NCBI GenBank assembly: GCA_020091685.1
Contig: CM034597.1
Span: 2,612,646 to 2,676,645, forward strand
Direction of reading: 5' to 3'
Source of the DNA: Lutjanus erythropterus
Lineage: Eukaryota; Chordata; Actinopteri; Lutjaniformes; Lutjanidae
Length of the DNA: 64,000 nt
Shown here: one piece after another, positions 1-11,110 of the stretch
Numbering within the stretch: position 1 is the stretch's first letter
How the letters are laid out: every line of letters begins with the position of its first letter
Notes under the pieces: model-generated
Database searches by the model: none
Told to the model about the DNA's origin: nothing
What the model saw: the letters and a program-made list of their open reading frames with translations, nothing else
Translations under genes and position numbers: made by a program

Positions 1-600
1 GCTAATGACTGGCTATCACATGCACACAAGGAGTTATGAGCCTTTCCGCCTTTGATGTGACACACGTCTCAACAATTCCAGTAGGTGTCATGAAAAAAGA
101 TGTAGCACTTCACCTAAGTCAAAAATGCCCTGGTCTCACAACAGTTACCCCAGCACAGAGTGTCTAGCAACGGAGAGATGGGATGATTATTGTGCATGGA
201 TCAGTAGGTAGGCTGCTTGAATTTGCAGAGATACTGCAAATGTGTATATTAAAAAACACGTTGATCTTCATATGCAGAAAATTAGTTTCATGGTACAGCG
301 AGAACTGCAGAACATTTGAGGTCTGGTCATCTTCAGCAAGAGACATTGTATTGGCTGCATTAACTGACTGTCCCATGGCTGACTGTAAGTGTGGAATCCA
401 GACTGGTCACCCTTAAAAGATACATACATGTGTCTGGGAATTAGTCTTGATTTTTATTTGGCTTTGACTGACTGTCTTTATGGGAATTAATTCCAAAAAT
501 AAGACACAAGATGACTGTTCAAAGACAACTGATTGTGCACATCAAAGTGAGTACCACTTCACATGTGACAAAAGTAGTATAAAGGTTTTTGTGTCTCCAG
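1..600. other. No supported gene; intron-like sequence
   Basis: Unique-looking AT-rich sequence. A 48-base stretch at 337-384 sits between a plausible acceptor and a GTAAGT donor, but its reading frame does not join the candidate exon that starts at 601, so it is not called. Confidence 0.4.
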
Positions 601-701
601 GGGGAGATGATGATGTTACTTAAGCCGGCATCTGTTGCAACTGAAAGCTTCAAGTTTGACGATGAAATAAATCAGGGGTTGCTGAGCTGGAAAGAAGTGA
701 G
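601..701 (+). CDS. Candidate internal exon, unassigned gene
   Basis: A pyrimidine-biased acceptor ending TGTCTCCAG at 600 is followed by an open frame reading GEMMMLLKPASV, ESFKFDDEINQGLLSWKE and then VR. Two donors are possible. GTGAGG after 696 gives 32 full codons (phase 0). GTTAAGT after 701 leaves two bases over, which is the phase the exon at 5236 needs. With the second donor the joined peptide runs LLSWKEVR then SVLTADW. The second donor has a non-consensus T at +3, and the exon could be a chance open frame. I do not recognise the protein. Confidence 0.3.
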
Positions 702-1041
702 GTTAAGTACATAAAATAAGACCTCTGTTGCCTGCTCTGCATCTTTGCTGGAGGCTACATTAACTTCAACTGGCTTACTATAACTGACTCTGTACAGTTG
801 AAGGAATCAGGCTGATTTGATTTGGGTAATGTAAACACCTGGTAAACTACACATTGTTAGTCTGTTTATGTGATAGTAACACTGCCATATATTCCTGAAG
901 AAACACCTGCTACAAAACAACCATTTCATAGCATTCTGATACTGTCCACTCAGTCGAATTGTGTTATCAATAACTGTTTTTTAATTATTTTCTTCTTCTG
1001 CTTTTGTTCAGAATAACCTGTTGACCAGTATGGCTATTTCA

Positions 1042-1640
1042 GCAGTGCTTTGCACCAGGCACGGCACCAGGATTTCAGTGTTGGGTGGGCCACAGTGACT
1101 TTGGGTGGGCCTTTTAATTACAAAAGTTAACACTGTTTCCAACTGTTAGTCTTACTTTAACAAAAATGATAACATGCTGAGGAAGGTGAACAGGAGAGAG
1201 CACGCTGCGCTGTTCATTCATAAACTGAACTGTCTCTGCTGTGAAGGTCATCTGAAGACAATCAAGTCAGGCAGGAATATTCAGATCTACCTCCTGTATT
1301 GTCAACATTATCTGCAAGTTCTAGCTTTGATGAGAAATGCATTTGCGGCTATAAAATAAGACAATGATATTCTGATACACCTGTCATCATTTTCTGTTGA
1401 ACAATCGGCATAGTGTGACATGCGTGTGTAATTGTAATGTGTCTGAGGTGCCAAATAATGTCCTGTTGTGACTGGTCCAGACCTCACATGCAATAATAGC
1501 CAAATAAATGTATTTTTTGAAATGGAAAGTTTTTTGTCTTAAGTGTATTAAAATGCTGATTTTGATCATTAAAAAGGTGGGCCAGTTGTACAAGTGGGTG
1601 GGCCCAGGCTGGTTAGGCCCACAAATAACACTGTACCTGC
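1042..1640. repeat. Unclassified interspersed repeat with GGTGGGCC clusters at both ends
   Basis: GGGTGGGCC occurs twice near 1083-1111 and again at 1576-1605, on both sides of an AT-rich core. The clusters are in direct rather than inverted orientation. This resembles a degraded non-autonomous transposon lying just before the acceptor of the broken gene copy at 1654. The class is not established. Confidence 0.3.
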
Positions 1641-1653
1641 TTTACATCATCCT

Positions 1654-2588
1654 AGAAGAAAGTGATGTTTCAAAAGTAACCCTGCCTTTGGGAATACCAG
1701 GCTCTGTTGAGGGACTGAAAAGTGAGATACAGAGACAATGTGAGGTCTCAGGAGACTTTAGACTACAATACAAGGACATTGAATTTGATGAGTTCATAAA
1801 CCTGACATCCACCTCAGATGTTCAAAACAAGGCTACAATCAATGTGATTTACCTCCCAAGTGCTTTATCTACAAGTAGCTTCTCTTCTTAACCCAGCCTG
1901 GATGAGATCACTTCCATTTCATCTGTGAACACTGACATTCTCTCATCTTCAGAGTCATTATCATCGTCATCATCCCTCAGATGTGAGCCATGTCTTTCCT
2001 GTGCCCGAGTTCGTCTATGATATAGAGCTCCAACTCCAGCGTGCAAATAGCGACTTTCAAAATAATGATATCCTCTTCAGTCCCAGTCCAAGAATGAAGT
2101 CTGATACTCTTGAATGTTTGGCATCACAAATCATCGAATATAAAGCATATCTCTCCAGTACTGAATCTGATGCAAATTAGTGAAGAAATACCCCATGCTT
2201 AAGGGAGCAAGGTTCTATTACTGCCTTCCATGAGTGGAAGATTAGTTTGAAACATAAAATGGCAAGCTCTAAGCTGCAGAACACTGGATGTGCAGAGCTG
2301 AATGTTGATTCCCTCAAGGTGATCCATGGCACATCTCCAAATCCAATGACAAAACCTAGAAGAGCAGAGGTGGACTACTGTCCTAACTATCCAACAGGAC
2401 AATCCAGAGAGTTCCTAGAGGAGGAGAGGCTGTCATTACCTGACTGAGGCGACACAAGAGCAGCAACCAACAGGTGGTTAAAGAGAAAATGGAAAGGACA
2501 TTTGCTCACAGGCGGCATGTGGTGATTGAAGACAAGCCTTTCATTGCAGAGTTCAAAAGAAGGCAGCCAGCTCCCTTTTCCAAGCATG
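1654..2588 (+). pseudogene. Broken copy of a multicopy teleost gene with an N-terminal PB1-like domain (often annotated SAMD3-like)
   Basis: The conceptual protein is spread over several frames. It starts after an acceptor ending CATCCTAG at 1653 with EESDVSKVTLPLGIPGSVEG and FRLQYKDIEFDEFINLTS, a PB1-like ubiquitin-fold region. A serine-rich linker follows, then HVFPVPEFVYDIELQLQRAN, VKKYPMLK, KMASSKLQNTGCAELNV, KPRRAEVDYCPNYPTGQS, and finally EKMERTFAHRRHVV and IEDKPFIAEFKRR. This order matches, from memory, a large fish family commonly labelled sterile alpha motif domain-containing protein 3-like. An in-frame stop at 1889-1891 and frame changes near 1980, 2175 and 2220-2450 break it. The copy ends at a GTCAGT donor-like site and has an acceptor at its start, so it looks like a genomic duplicate rather than a processed retrocopy. 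It is read here as a pseudogene. Confidence 0.65.
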
Positions 2589-3449
2589 AGGTCAGTCATA
2601 TACTGTGTTGATTGCTAATTTCAGTGTTAATTTTTTTAAGGGGATAAAGGGATGATGTTAAAAGGAATGTTCATCCAAAAGTGAAAATTGTAATTATGAA
2701 CTTATTCTAATGCAAGTTGAGCTGTCTTTGTTCATGTAATGCAAATTTGTCTAGTTCCTTTGACTAAAAATGTGTGGTGGCCATTAAAGCAAGGCTAGAA
2801 AATCATACCAGGATGTTACTGAAGCTGCTGTGAAAACTCCAGCTTTGGGAAAAATAATTGTTCATAAATTCTGGACAGGAAACACTGCATTGTTTCATAC
2901 CTGCCAACAGTGTTCTATCTGTTCTTCATCTGTGCTTCATGCTTAATATGATTTTGTTTATTTGGCTCAAACAAATTTGGATTTGTTTCCAGAGAGATAT
3001 TATTGATTTTATACAGTGACATTGCTGTTGTAACATTACTGTTGCTGCTCTAAAAACATGATTTAAAATATAAAATTTAATTATGCATTAAAACTTTTTA
3101 ATAGATTTTTTAAAATTATTGATGAAGAAGTGCCTATCGATAAAATTGTATGAATACCATCACAAATTACAAGGAAAAATCCTGCACTTAAAGTCCTACA
3201 AAAGTACAAAAGTCGAAGTACTAAGAACTACTTTTACTGTAGTACCTCTGGTGGCAGGTTCTGTTGAATAAAGCCAGTCAGAAACGTGTCTTTCTGTAAG
3301 GTTTATTCAAGCATCTGCAGATGGACTCACAGCACAGTCAAAGAATGAGCTGGATCAGTTTTGCATGTGCAGGCTCTGTGGTCAAGTTAGCAATAATAAA
3401 TATGCAACACCCCGGCAGACATTCAAAATAAAAGCACAAAAACTACACA
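2589..3449. other. No gene seen; AT-rich sequence with repeat scraps
   Basis: Near 2668 there is a GGAATGTTCATCC-like start typical of fish miniature elements. A short stretch at 3180-3240 contains the AAGTACTACTTTTACTGTAG type of motif seen in hAT-like repeats. Neither can be delimited. Confidence 0.3.
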
Positions 3450-3665
3450 CAACAAAAATATAAATGCAACACTTTTTTTTGGTCCCCTTTGTCATGAGTT
3501 AAGACTTTCTGTGCACTTAAAAGCCTTATCCTTCTCAAATGTTGTTAAAATCTGTCAGTGAGCACCTTTGCTTTGCCAAAATCATCCATCCACCTGACAG
3601 GTGTGGCTTATCAAACATTGATTAGACATCAGGATTATTGCTCAGGTGTTCTTTGGACTGGTCAT
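3450..3665 (+). mobile_element. Single long terminal repeat end of a Tc1-like transposon
   Basis: The segment opens with AAAAATATAAATGCAACACT and runs through CACCTGACAGGTGTGGCTTA and GATTAGACATCAGGATTATT to GGACTGGTCA. This matches from memory the roughly 210-bp terminal inverted repeat of a Tc1/mariner family widespread in fish. No transposase and no second terminal repeat follows, so it is a lone end. Confidence 0.65.
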
Positions 3666-4054
3666 AGTAACAGAACATTCTGTTCACATGACAACATTTT
3701 TAACATGAAACTGTCAACTTTTTGTAGTTTTTGGCCGTTCATTCGCACATAACAGTGTTTTGAGGTCTGAAAACACAAACTTTTGAAACTGGGTTCCATG
3801 CCACCCTTACGATCGCTGTGTAAACTGGCAATATGCAATTCCTGCCATTCATTCACCATTAACTTCTTGCTTGTTTGTACTCACTGCTCTGTAGAAGAAA
3901 GTGTTTGTGTGCAGGCAAGTGATGTTATTCTGTGGTGTTTAATTACAAAGTAATGAAAAAGTGGCATGTGATCTGTGTGTATGGGGATCATCTTCACATT
4001 GTTGTCGACTCAACGCAGAACTTTTGTTGCAAAGGGAAAATTTTTCAGTTTTTG

Positions 4055-4600
4055 ACTAGGCCGTTGTTGCTGGAGCTTGGGCTTTGCCTCTCCCTTTCCT
4101 TGTGTTTCCTGTTGTTTCCCCTTCCTAGTGTTTCATTTTTGTCTCAGTCTGTCTCTGTGTTGCTGGGTGTGGACTCTCAGTTCCCTCCTCCTGCCTGTCC
4201 ATCTGATCCTGCTCACCTGCACCTAATCCATGCATCAAAGAGATCGTTCAGTCTCCAATGTGGTACAAATATCTAGGCATTTTTTCTTAGTGTGAAGGAT
4301 CTGAAGCAGAGAGAAAGGGACTTAACTGATGCCCAGCAAAACACCAAAAAATACAAACAATGAAAATCCACTATCTCCACCCGAACACCAGTCTCAACCA
4401 GCCTTGTCTCCGTCTTCTGCCACCTGTTTGGATTGTTCAACTATCAGCTCTTTTGCCTGTCCTGCTCTGCCATACCTTGCCCTCCTCAGCCAGAATCCAG
4501 TCCACTTCAGCCAAGACTTGAGCCTGCCCTCAACAGACCACAATGAACTGTCTGAACCATTCTCGGTCTCCAGGTTGTGCTTGCTTTTAGGTCCAAATAT
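4055..4600 (+). mobile_element. LTR-like retrotransposon remnant, interrupted
   Basis: Pyrimidine-rich text with TTGTGTTTCCTGTTGTTTCC, GTTGCTGGGTGTGGACTC and GCTCACCTGCACCTAATCCA, resuming near 4380 with CCACCTGTTTGGATTGTTC, resembles fish Ty3/gypsy-type LTR sequence. Unrelated purine-rich sequence at about 4240-4375 separates the halves. TG...CA ends and a target duplication were not found. Confidence 0.3.
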
Positions 4601-5235
4601 TGAACTGCTTTAACAATTGTCTTGTAAACATGGCCTAATATGTGCAGTTTTTTCTTGAAAAAAAAGACATTTGTCAGGCACTGAACTGTGACTATTAGGT
4701 CTACAGATACCCAGGGGGGAAAGTCTTCAGTTGGCTTTGAACAGAAACACAGAAACAGTTGGTCAAGATGTCCTTCAGAGGGCGTCTTTTTGAGGACATT
4801 TCAAAGCACTTACTTTTTCACTTTTACTGCAGTAAAGAAGTTTGCACAGTACTACTACTTTTACCAGAAACTTTTTTACAGAAGTATCTGCACTTGACAT
4901 AAAACATGAAGCGAACAGCTCCTGTTACATGTTACTGCTGCTCCTATGTGACCTGAAAATTATATCAACAGAAAAGATACATTTGCTACTGATTGGTTTG
5001 AGCAAAACAGAACACCTCGCCCTCGCAAGAAGACATCAAAAACTACAAACACAATGACAGATAATGATAAAATCATATTACATAAATATTTTCTGACCAT
5101 CATCATGTACACATGTAGTACTTGGAATGTCAGCGTAGGTCAACAGTATTCAAAAGTTATTACATGATCAGCTGGTACAAGCCTCTATGTTGATGAAGAT
5201 TTCCCTGACACACTGCTTTCTCTCTCTGCCATCAG
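4600..5235. other. Intron-like sequence upstream of the 5236 exon
   Basis: No repeat or gene recognised beyond a short hAT-type AAGTACTTTCACTTTTACTGCAGTA stretch near 4810. The last 30 bases are a pyrimidine-rich acceptor region ending CTCTCTCTGCCATCAG. Confidence 0.35.
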
Positions 5236-5320
5236 GAGTGTGTTGACTGCTGACTGGCTGTATTGTCTGTTGGGAGGCGGTGAGCGCCATATCAGCATGC
5301 AGCTCAAACTCTATTGGCAG
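5236..5320 (+). CDS. Probable internal exon of an unassigned plus-strand gene
   Basis: This 85-bp segment has near-consensus splice sites: acceptor CTCTCTGCCATCAG before 5236 and donor CAG|GTGAGT after 5320. Only one frame is open. It leaves one leading base to finish a split codon and then 28 codons beginning SVLTADWLYCLLGG and ending HISMQLKLYWQ, with the exon end in phase 0. Composition is more GC-rich than the flanks, and the alternating hydrophobic residues of ISMQLKLYW suggest a beta strand. No family was recognised. It is probably part of the same gene as the segments at 53.6 and 60.8 kb. It falls below usual ORF length cut-offs, so ORF scans would miss it. A chance splice-site pair remains possible. 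Confidence 0.55.
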
Positions 5321-5768
5321 GTGAGTAGGACAGATGGGCGCTCAGTGGACGAGTGTGCGTGTGAATGATTATTGGTTAAAAGAGTTGCCGACTGGGGTCT
5401 TCACCAGCCTATCAATCAGTGCTGTTTAGCAACCTCTGGTTGCTGCATAAGGCCTACTAAAGCATTTATAATGAACCCACAAGGGCAAGCTGTGTCAGTG
5501 TGTGTGTCCATACTCTTGACAATAGACTGGACAGAACCTTAGAAAAGGAACAGTTAAGGGCATGGTTCATGCTGTATATCAGACAGTTTATCTTCACATC
5601 AATACCTGACTCTGGCCTCTGAACTCTCTGACCCTTCCAGTCACTGTGGACAGCAAAAGCAACTGAAGACCTGGTGATAATTCAGGAGTTGATATCAAGT
5701 GACATCAGTTTTCATTCATAGCACATTAGAATTCCTGAAAGACTGTAAAGTAACAAATGTGTTCTCAG

Positions 5769-6375
5769 CAGTGGTGGAAAGAGTACTGGAAATCTGTACT
5801 CAAGTACAAGTACTGTTACATTACTAAAATATTGATTACAAGTAAAAGTACTAGAACCTGAAAAGTTCTCAAGAAAAGGTGCAGAGTATTCATTCATTCA
5901 TTTTCTGTAACCGCTTATTCCATAAGGGTCGCGGTCTGCTGGAGCCTATTTCAGCTGACATTGGGCGAGAGGCGGGGTACACCCTGGACAAGTCGCCAGT
6001 TCATCACTAGGTTCACCCTGGACAAGTCGCTAGTTCATCACATCACAGAGTATTTGTCTCAAAAAATACTCAGAGTAGTTAGTTTTGTTGGTGTTTATTG
6101 CATTATGAATAGGGGTTTGGAGATTGTGAGTAGTTTCCTTAACTGATAGTTGTAAATGTTAACAATCGATTAATCATTTATAAGACACATTTATTTCCTG
6201 ATTTTCAGAATTTGGGGCCTTTTTTGTCTGTTTTTCTTATTTTAAGTTGAGCTTTAAGTTCTCTTATTCAACAAGTAAAAATACAGACTTGAAAATCTAC
6301 TTATAAAAGTACAAGCACCCAAAAAACTACTTAATTACAGTAATGAGTATTTGTAATTAGTTACTTCCACCCCTG
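5769..6375 (+). mobile_element. Non-autonomous hAT-like element with perfect 8-bp target duplication
   Basis: The element starts CAGTGGTGGAAAGAGTACT and ends AGTTACTTCCACCCCTG, so its ends are inverted CAG(T/G)GGTGGAA repeats. GTTCTCAG lies directly before (5761-5768) and directly after (6376-6383), the 8-bp duplication typical of hAT insertions. The interior has the repeated TACTCAAGTACAAGTAC motif and no transposase. A second copy lies at 47977-48768. A younger insertion sits at 5891-6045. Confidence 0.8.
5891..6045 (+). repeat. Short interspersed repeat nested in the hAT-like element
   Basis: It contains CATTTTCTGTAACCGCTTAT, GGGTCGCGGTCTGCTGGAGC and GGCGGGGTACACCCTGGACA, a very common teleost repeat of uncertain class. 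CAGAGTATT flanks it on both sides (5882-5890 and 6046-6054), a 9-bp target duplication. The ACCCTGGACAAGTCGC unit occurs twice in tandem (from about 5981 and 6015). A minus-strand relative lies at 41730-41856. Confidence 0.7.
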
Positions 6376-6477
6376 GTTCTCAGTGTGTCACACCACAGAA
6401 ATATGTGCTGTTAAACTTTTGATCGTCATCAGTCTTGTTGCAGTTTGAATTTGGGTCTGCTCCGTTGTCCCACTCAG

Positions 6478-6498
6478 AAAAAAAAAAAAAAAAAAAAG
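6478..6498. repeat. Poly(A) run
   Basis: An uninterrupted A homopolymer of about 21 bases. No retroelement body is recognised next to it. Confidence 0.9.
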
Positions 6499-7853
6499 AT
6501 TCTTGGCTCTAATAAACATGATGCAATATTTTTAAGTAAAATGTGACGGATATATATGTTTGTTTATGTAAACAAGTAAACATTATGTGAATATGCTCAG
6601 TATAAGCTGAATGTAAATAAGTCAAGTGAAGGTTATTTACTGGATCACATAAAGAAACTGTATGTGTCACACTCCAACACAGTTTATCTCTAAGTTTGCA
6701 TTAAGTTAATTAAATCTAACTGAAGGTACTTGATTTATTCACACTGACTCAACATGATAGAAAACACTGTATTGCAACCATTAACAATAAAATAGAACAT
6801 GAAATACAAAGTCACAGGTTTTTGTGTGCTGACGGTCATGATGGAGACATTATTGGCTTGTTAATGTCAGGTTGTCCTAACAAAGACCTCTAAAACAATG
6901 TCAACTTTGCATTAAAAGTGACATGATTTGACACTAAATGACAACAGTCATAAACCTTCAAGACTCCTTCATGTTCATGCCAGGTATCATGACGTGGTTA
7001 TGTCAGTGTAATAACAGTCTTACGCACAGCCCTTCAAATAAAATGTTGCCATATGTTTTTTTTCTTAGGATTATGAAGCCATAGCTTTTATAAACAACAC
7101 AGAAAAAATATGTTTGCTTTTTTACACTGAAAACTATGCAAACCCTGTAAAAAGGTGAGACTCTTTTCAAGTGTTACTTGTTTGCATGTGAGATGTTGTT
7201 TAGGAGATTAGGCAATTGAAGCTGGTAAAGTGTCAGGTGAAGCTGAAACATTGAAAAGGTTTGAAGTGTTAATTGATGTTTGATCATTTAAAGAGTGACG
7301 GGTGAAAAAAAGATTTCAATACAGCTGTGGGGAAAAAGCTGAAAAAACAACTCAATTAACATTTTTTTTAAGTTGTCAGTTAAATTAGGACAAGCCAATG
7401 AAGGTTTAGTCGAGTTTACTCAACAAAGGATCCAATACAGTAATAACACATATACCATTTACATATGTATTTATTTAAGCCCTCTTACAGTGTATTAAAT
7501 GTTCATGACCTCATTTGAAGATGTTATCTAACCGCCTCTGACCTTTTTCTTAAAGGCTTGATTCAGTGTTTCATTCAGTGTTGTGTTCTTGTTTTATTTT
7601 AGCATTAAAAAACCCCTGAAGCAGCTTCTAAAAAAAGTTCAGCTCTACAAACAAGACAAAAAGTACTTAGAGACATCAGTATTTTTGCAATCCATGAATA
7701 TAAAATTAAAGGTTTCAAAGGAAAAGACAAAAAGAAGAGTAGAATGCTGACCTTAATGAATACTCTTTCAATCCAAAATCAACATCACCATAATTGTCCT
7801 TTTAGTGATGAGTGATGTTTTAAATGTTCTCTCTTCATCTTTCAGACAGAATT
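6499..7853. other. No gene or repeat recognised
   Basis: AT-rich sequence with scattered oligo(A) and oligo(T). Nothing supported on either strand. Confidence 0.4.
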
Positions 7854-8055
7854 TGTGTCTTTAAGGCTAAAAGTGTGCAAACCAAAGCCCTGTGATGAAC
7901 AGAAAATATCAAACAGACTGAATAAGACACAAAACTTCTTCCATCCGTACAGTGTGGAAAAGTGCAGCTCGCTGTTTGGTCTCTTTCCTTCAGAGCTGAG
8001 ATGTTGTTTGAAGCAGAACATTAAGGCGGACATAATTTGTTGTCATCTGGTTTGA
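7854..8055 (+). CDS. Weak candidate terminal exon or chance ORF
   Basis: A good pyrimidine-rich acceptor (CTCTCTTCATCTTTCAG) is followed by an open frame ending in TGA. It includes LRLKVCKPKPCDEQ, NFFHPYSVEKCSSLFGL and LRCCLKQNIKADIICCHLV. It would start in phase 0, matching the end of the 5236-5320 exon, so it could be an alternative last exon. Against this, there is no clear polyadenylation signal until the AATAAATAAATAAA near 8489, no family is recognised, and both strands are open here. Confidence 0.18.
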
Positions 8056-8924
8056 CTGAATTGCTTAATGTGAAAAGTGATGAATGGCCAAAATTAAAAG
8101 TGCTCTGTCCATTTGGCCATCGCTGTAACTTTGTGAAATTACTTCTTCTTGTGAAGACTACAGGGAAATTGAAAAATCCAGGAATGTGGTTCCCAAATCC
8201 TCCTTTGTGTGCCACACCACCTACATCTCTGTATATAAATATTCCTGCTCCAGCCATTATACATTAGGAATAGTAGACATGAGTGTGCTGTAACCATGGT
8301 GACCACTGATAGCACAAAATGAGCCATATGATCAGTAAAATGGTAAATGATAAACTGTGAGAATGTGAGATGCTGTCAGAGTTTTTATAGCTCCTTGGTT
8401 TTAATAGCAGGACTAACAGCTGTGGCTGTGTCATGGAAATGTTGATTTTTATGTTTTATGAATTAATGTGATGATGTACACTGCAAAAAAATAAATAAAT
8501 AAATCAGCAGTACTAAAAAATATAGAAATATTTGTTAGTGTTACATGTACTCTTAGATTACAGTTAAAATTTATTCAGTTGAGTTTTTAATTTAAGTATA
8601 AAAACACATTTCATTTTCAGTAAAATCAATATAGTAATAAATAAAATAGGTTTTTAAAATATTTTTAAATATTTCTGTTTTAGGGACCTTTTCCCCTCAC
8701 TAATTGAAAATTAGAAGTTTAATAAACAAAAAAGAAAATTGCAAGTTACTAGAACCTCTAAACAAAAGTAAATTTTTCACTATGTATGGAAATAATTTTG
8801 GTTTTATAGTGTAGTCTAACTTATAATTAATTTGTATGGTTAGTCCTCCTGAAATCTGGCTATTTCATACATAAACACTATTAATTGTAGCACACACATA
8901 GTTTACATTTAGACAAACAAACAG
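8056..8924. other. No gene seen; AT-rich
   Basis: A TATATAAATATT stretch near 8232 and an AAAT microsatellite near 8487-8503 are the only notable marks. Confidence 0.4.
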
Positions 8925-9520
8925 GCAAATCTGTTGAGCTTGTGTTTTCATTTGCTCTGGCAGATTGGTCCGCCCCCTTTCCATTAAGACAAATTTCCAT
9001 CTTTCTTGGATCTAACTGGTCCAATCACAACAGTTTACTTAATATGAGTCACGTTCTACGACGACTACCAGAGGATTTGAAATGTCACATATTTTGCTGC
9101 TGTGATTGGTTGGAGGTCTATTCAGTTGCATCCAGGCAGCAGATCCATCCAGCGCAACACTTAGCTTGTGGTGTCCGAGGCTCCAGAAATTACATGGGAG
9201 AAATTCTTTGGAAGATTCCACTGCAGAAAGGAAGTAGTTCTGGTAGATTCTGCTGTAGACAGAAAGTAGTTCCTGCAAGAAACTGCTTACAACAAGGTCT
9301 GTGGATTATCTTGAGTAACCAGGTTATGATTCCTGAAAAGAGAAATCACTGTTGAATTTTTCAAATGTATTTTTATTGACTTTGAGCTCCGCAAGCTGAG
9401 TGCCATTATATTGGTGAGATGGCAGACATCTCTACAGCTGACATCTGCAAAACTCTGCAATTCACTCCAGAACTATGTAGATGGATGAATAACACTACAG
9501 GTCAGAGGAAAAATATGTAT
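8925..9520 (+). mobile_element. Teleost miniature element copy
   Basis: From about 9270 the text reads AAACTGCTTACAACAAGGTC, GTAACCAGGTTATGATTCCT, GAGCTCCGCAAGCTGAGTGC and GATGGCAGACATCTCTACAG, a common fish repeat. A second copy of this part lies at 59140-59350, and what looks like the opposite end of the family lies at 14856. The left part includes TTTTCATTTGCTCTGGCAGA, a motif seen again near 13010. The longest open frame here (8942-9355) is not a gene. Confidence 0.5.
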
Positions 9521-10129
9521 TTTTGATTAATTGTGAACATGAAATAATCAACTGGCTGCTGTCATTGCTAACAACTAGCTACTTGGGACCATGCTCTTTC
9601 AAAAGCAATCATTCCAAATGTTTGAGTTGAGTGAAACAAGATGGCAGATTTACAAGACTCAGCTAGAATGCAGCATCTGTGGTCTCTGTCTTCATCTGTT
9701 CTTGAATGTACTGTAGTGAGTGATGGAGAATGAGCTCTGCCCAGCACGCTGTTCAGTGGTGTAACAGTTAATAGAGGTCCCCTCTTGATACATTACACAG
9801 TGTGTGCTTCTCGTTGGCTTGATATTGTGAAGTCTTCAAATTAATTTCAGATATTTTTCCTTTGTATCTCTGGTGGAGTTTATTTCAGACAATCAACGCT
9901 GATGTTGATTTTGATTGATGTGAGTAAGAGCATAATTAGTAGCATGACGTGTGTATTTAAGTTTCCATAGCCACACCTTAGTTTGAGAAGAAAGCATTGT
10001 TACGCTTGTGGCAATGTTACAGTTGTACTGGTTCTCCCATGAAAACACTGTACCTGAGTCTGTATGACGTTCTCTATCTATATGTGACATAGAACATACT
10101 CTACACGTGTAGGCTACCCCAGAGGATTA

Positions 10130-10905
10130 CTGGTACCTGTGAGTGTGGATTGTGATATGGTCATTGTATTTCTACACTTGGTTATGTTTTGTCATTTAGT
10201 GAATTTTACCACCATCTATTGGATTACAAGATGTATGGTATTTATTCCGTCAAGGCTGACACGCCAGATGTTTGTTACACAGAACCATGTGGAAGGTCAT
10301 TCTTAGAAACTTTTGGAAAAGGGCAAGCACTTTGAAAAAACACTTGACAAGTAATCAGGCGGGCTAACACCAATCAGATCAAGCTCTTGCAGAAGCCGGT
10401 CGGGAAAAGAGCAAAACCATCATTTCGATGGAGAAAAGCCTTCAGTGTCATTCTTTGTTCTTCTTTCAGTGAAGACATCCTCTCCAGTTCTGATATAACT
10501 GATGCTATCACAGTATCTACGCTAATCTCTTCAGGAGCCGCCATTGTTTGTCACTTCCATGGATGCTTGTCATTGTCGCCACACCTCAAAACCACACCCA
10601 GAACTGCCAGTAATCCCTCCAAGGATGCTGGCTGGCTGCACCACTTTTGGTGTAGACACAAATGGATCATTGGAAAGCCCGGCAAGACAGATTCTATTGT
10701 GATCTCACAAATCTATCTGCCTCACAAGATAACAAATGCCCTACCTCGCAATGCAATAAAAAATGATATGTGTATCTGCCTTGTGTTTGGGATCCACTCC
10801 AGAATTTAATGGGTTCTTCCTTGGCCCGTGCTACACCCTTCAACCAAGTTTCACGAAATTGCGCCAGTAGTTTTTCCATAATCCTGCGGACAAACAGAGA
10901 AACAG
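10130..10905 (+). mobile_element. Degraded non-autonomous repeat
   Basis: It contains CTTTTGGAAAAGGGCAAGCA, CACCAATCAGATCAAGCTCT, GCTGCACCACTTTTGGTG, TGGATCATTGGAAAGCC and CAGTAGTTTTTCCATAATCC, all segments of a repeat found many times in perch-like fish genomes (recall). The 140-codon open frame at 10387-10809 runs along it and matches no protein. Confidence 0.45.
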
Positions 10906-11110
10906 ATAGCACTGAAAACACAGCCTCCTTGGCAGAAGTGGGAAATATGTCCAGGAGAACTCAAGAGCAATACACCGGCTAAGGGTGAAGTCAATCAGAT
11001 CAACTGTTGTTGAGAAAATTGAAGGACAGACAGAAACTCCCTCCATTTGAGTTATATTGATAGGTGCAGCTTTAAGCTTTTTATTTCTTGGAGGGTTTAT
11101 GGATACTTAC

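Noticed and set aside
337-384. 48-bp potential exon (RDIVLAALTDCPMAD)
   Set aside because: The acceptor is mediocre, and the phase does not connect to the next candidate exon.
10387-10809. 140-codon plus-strand ORF
   Set aside because: It runs along a recognised non-autonomous repeat and has no protein-like motif.
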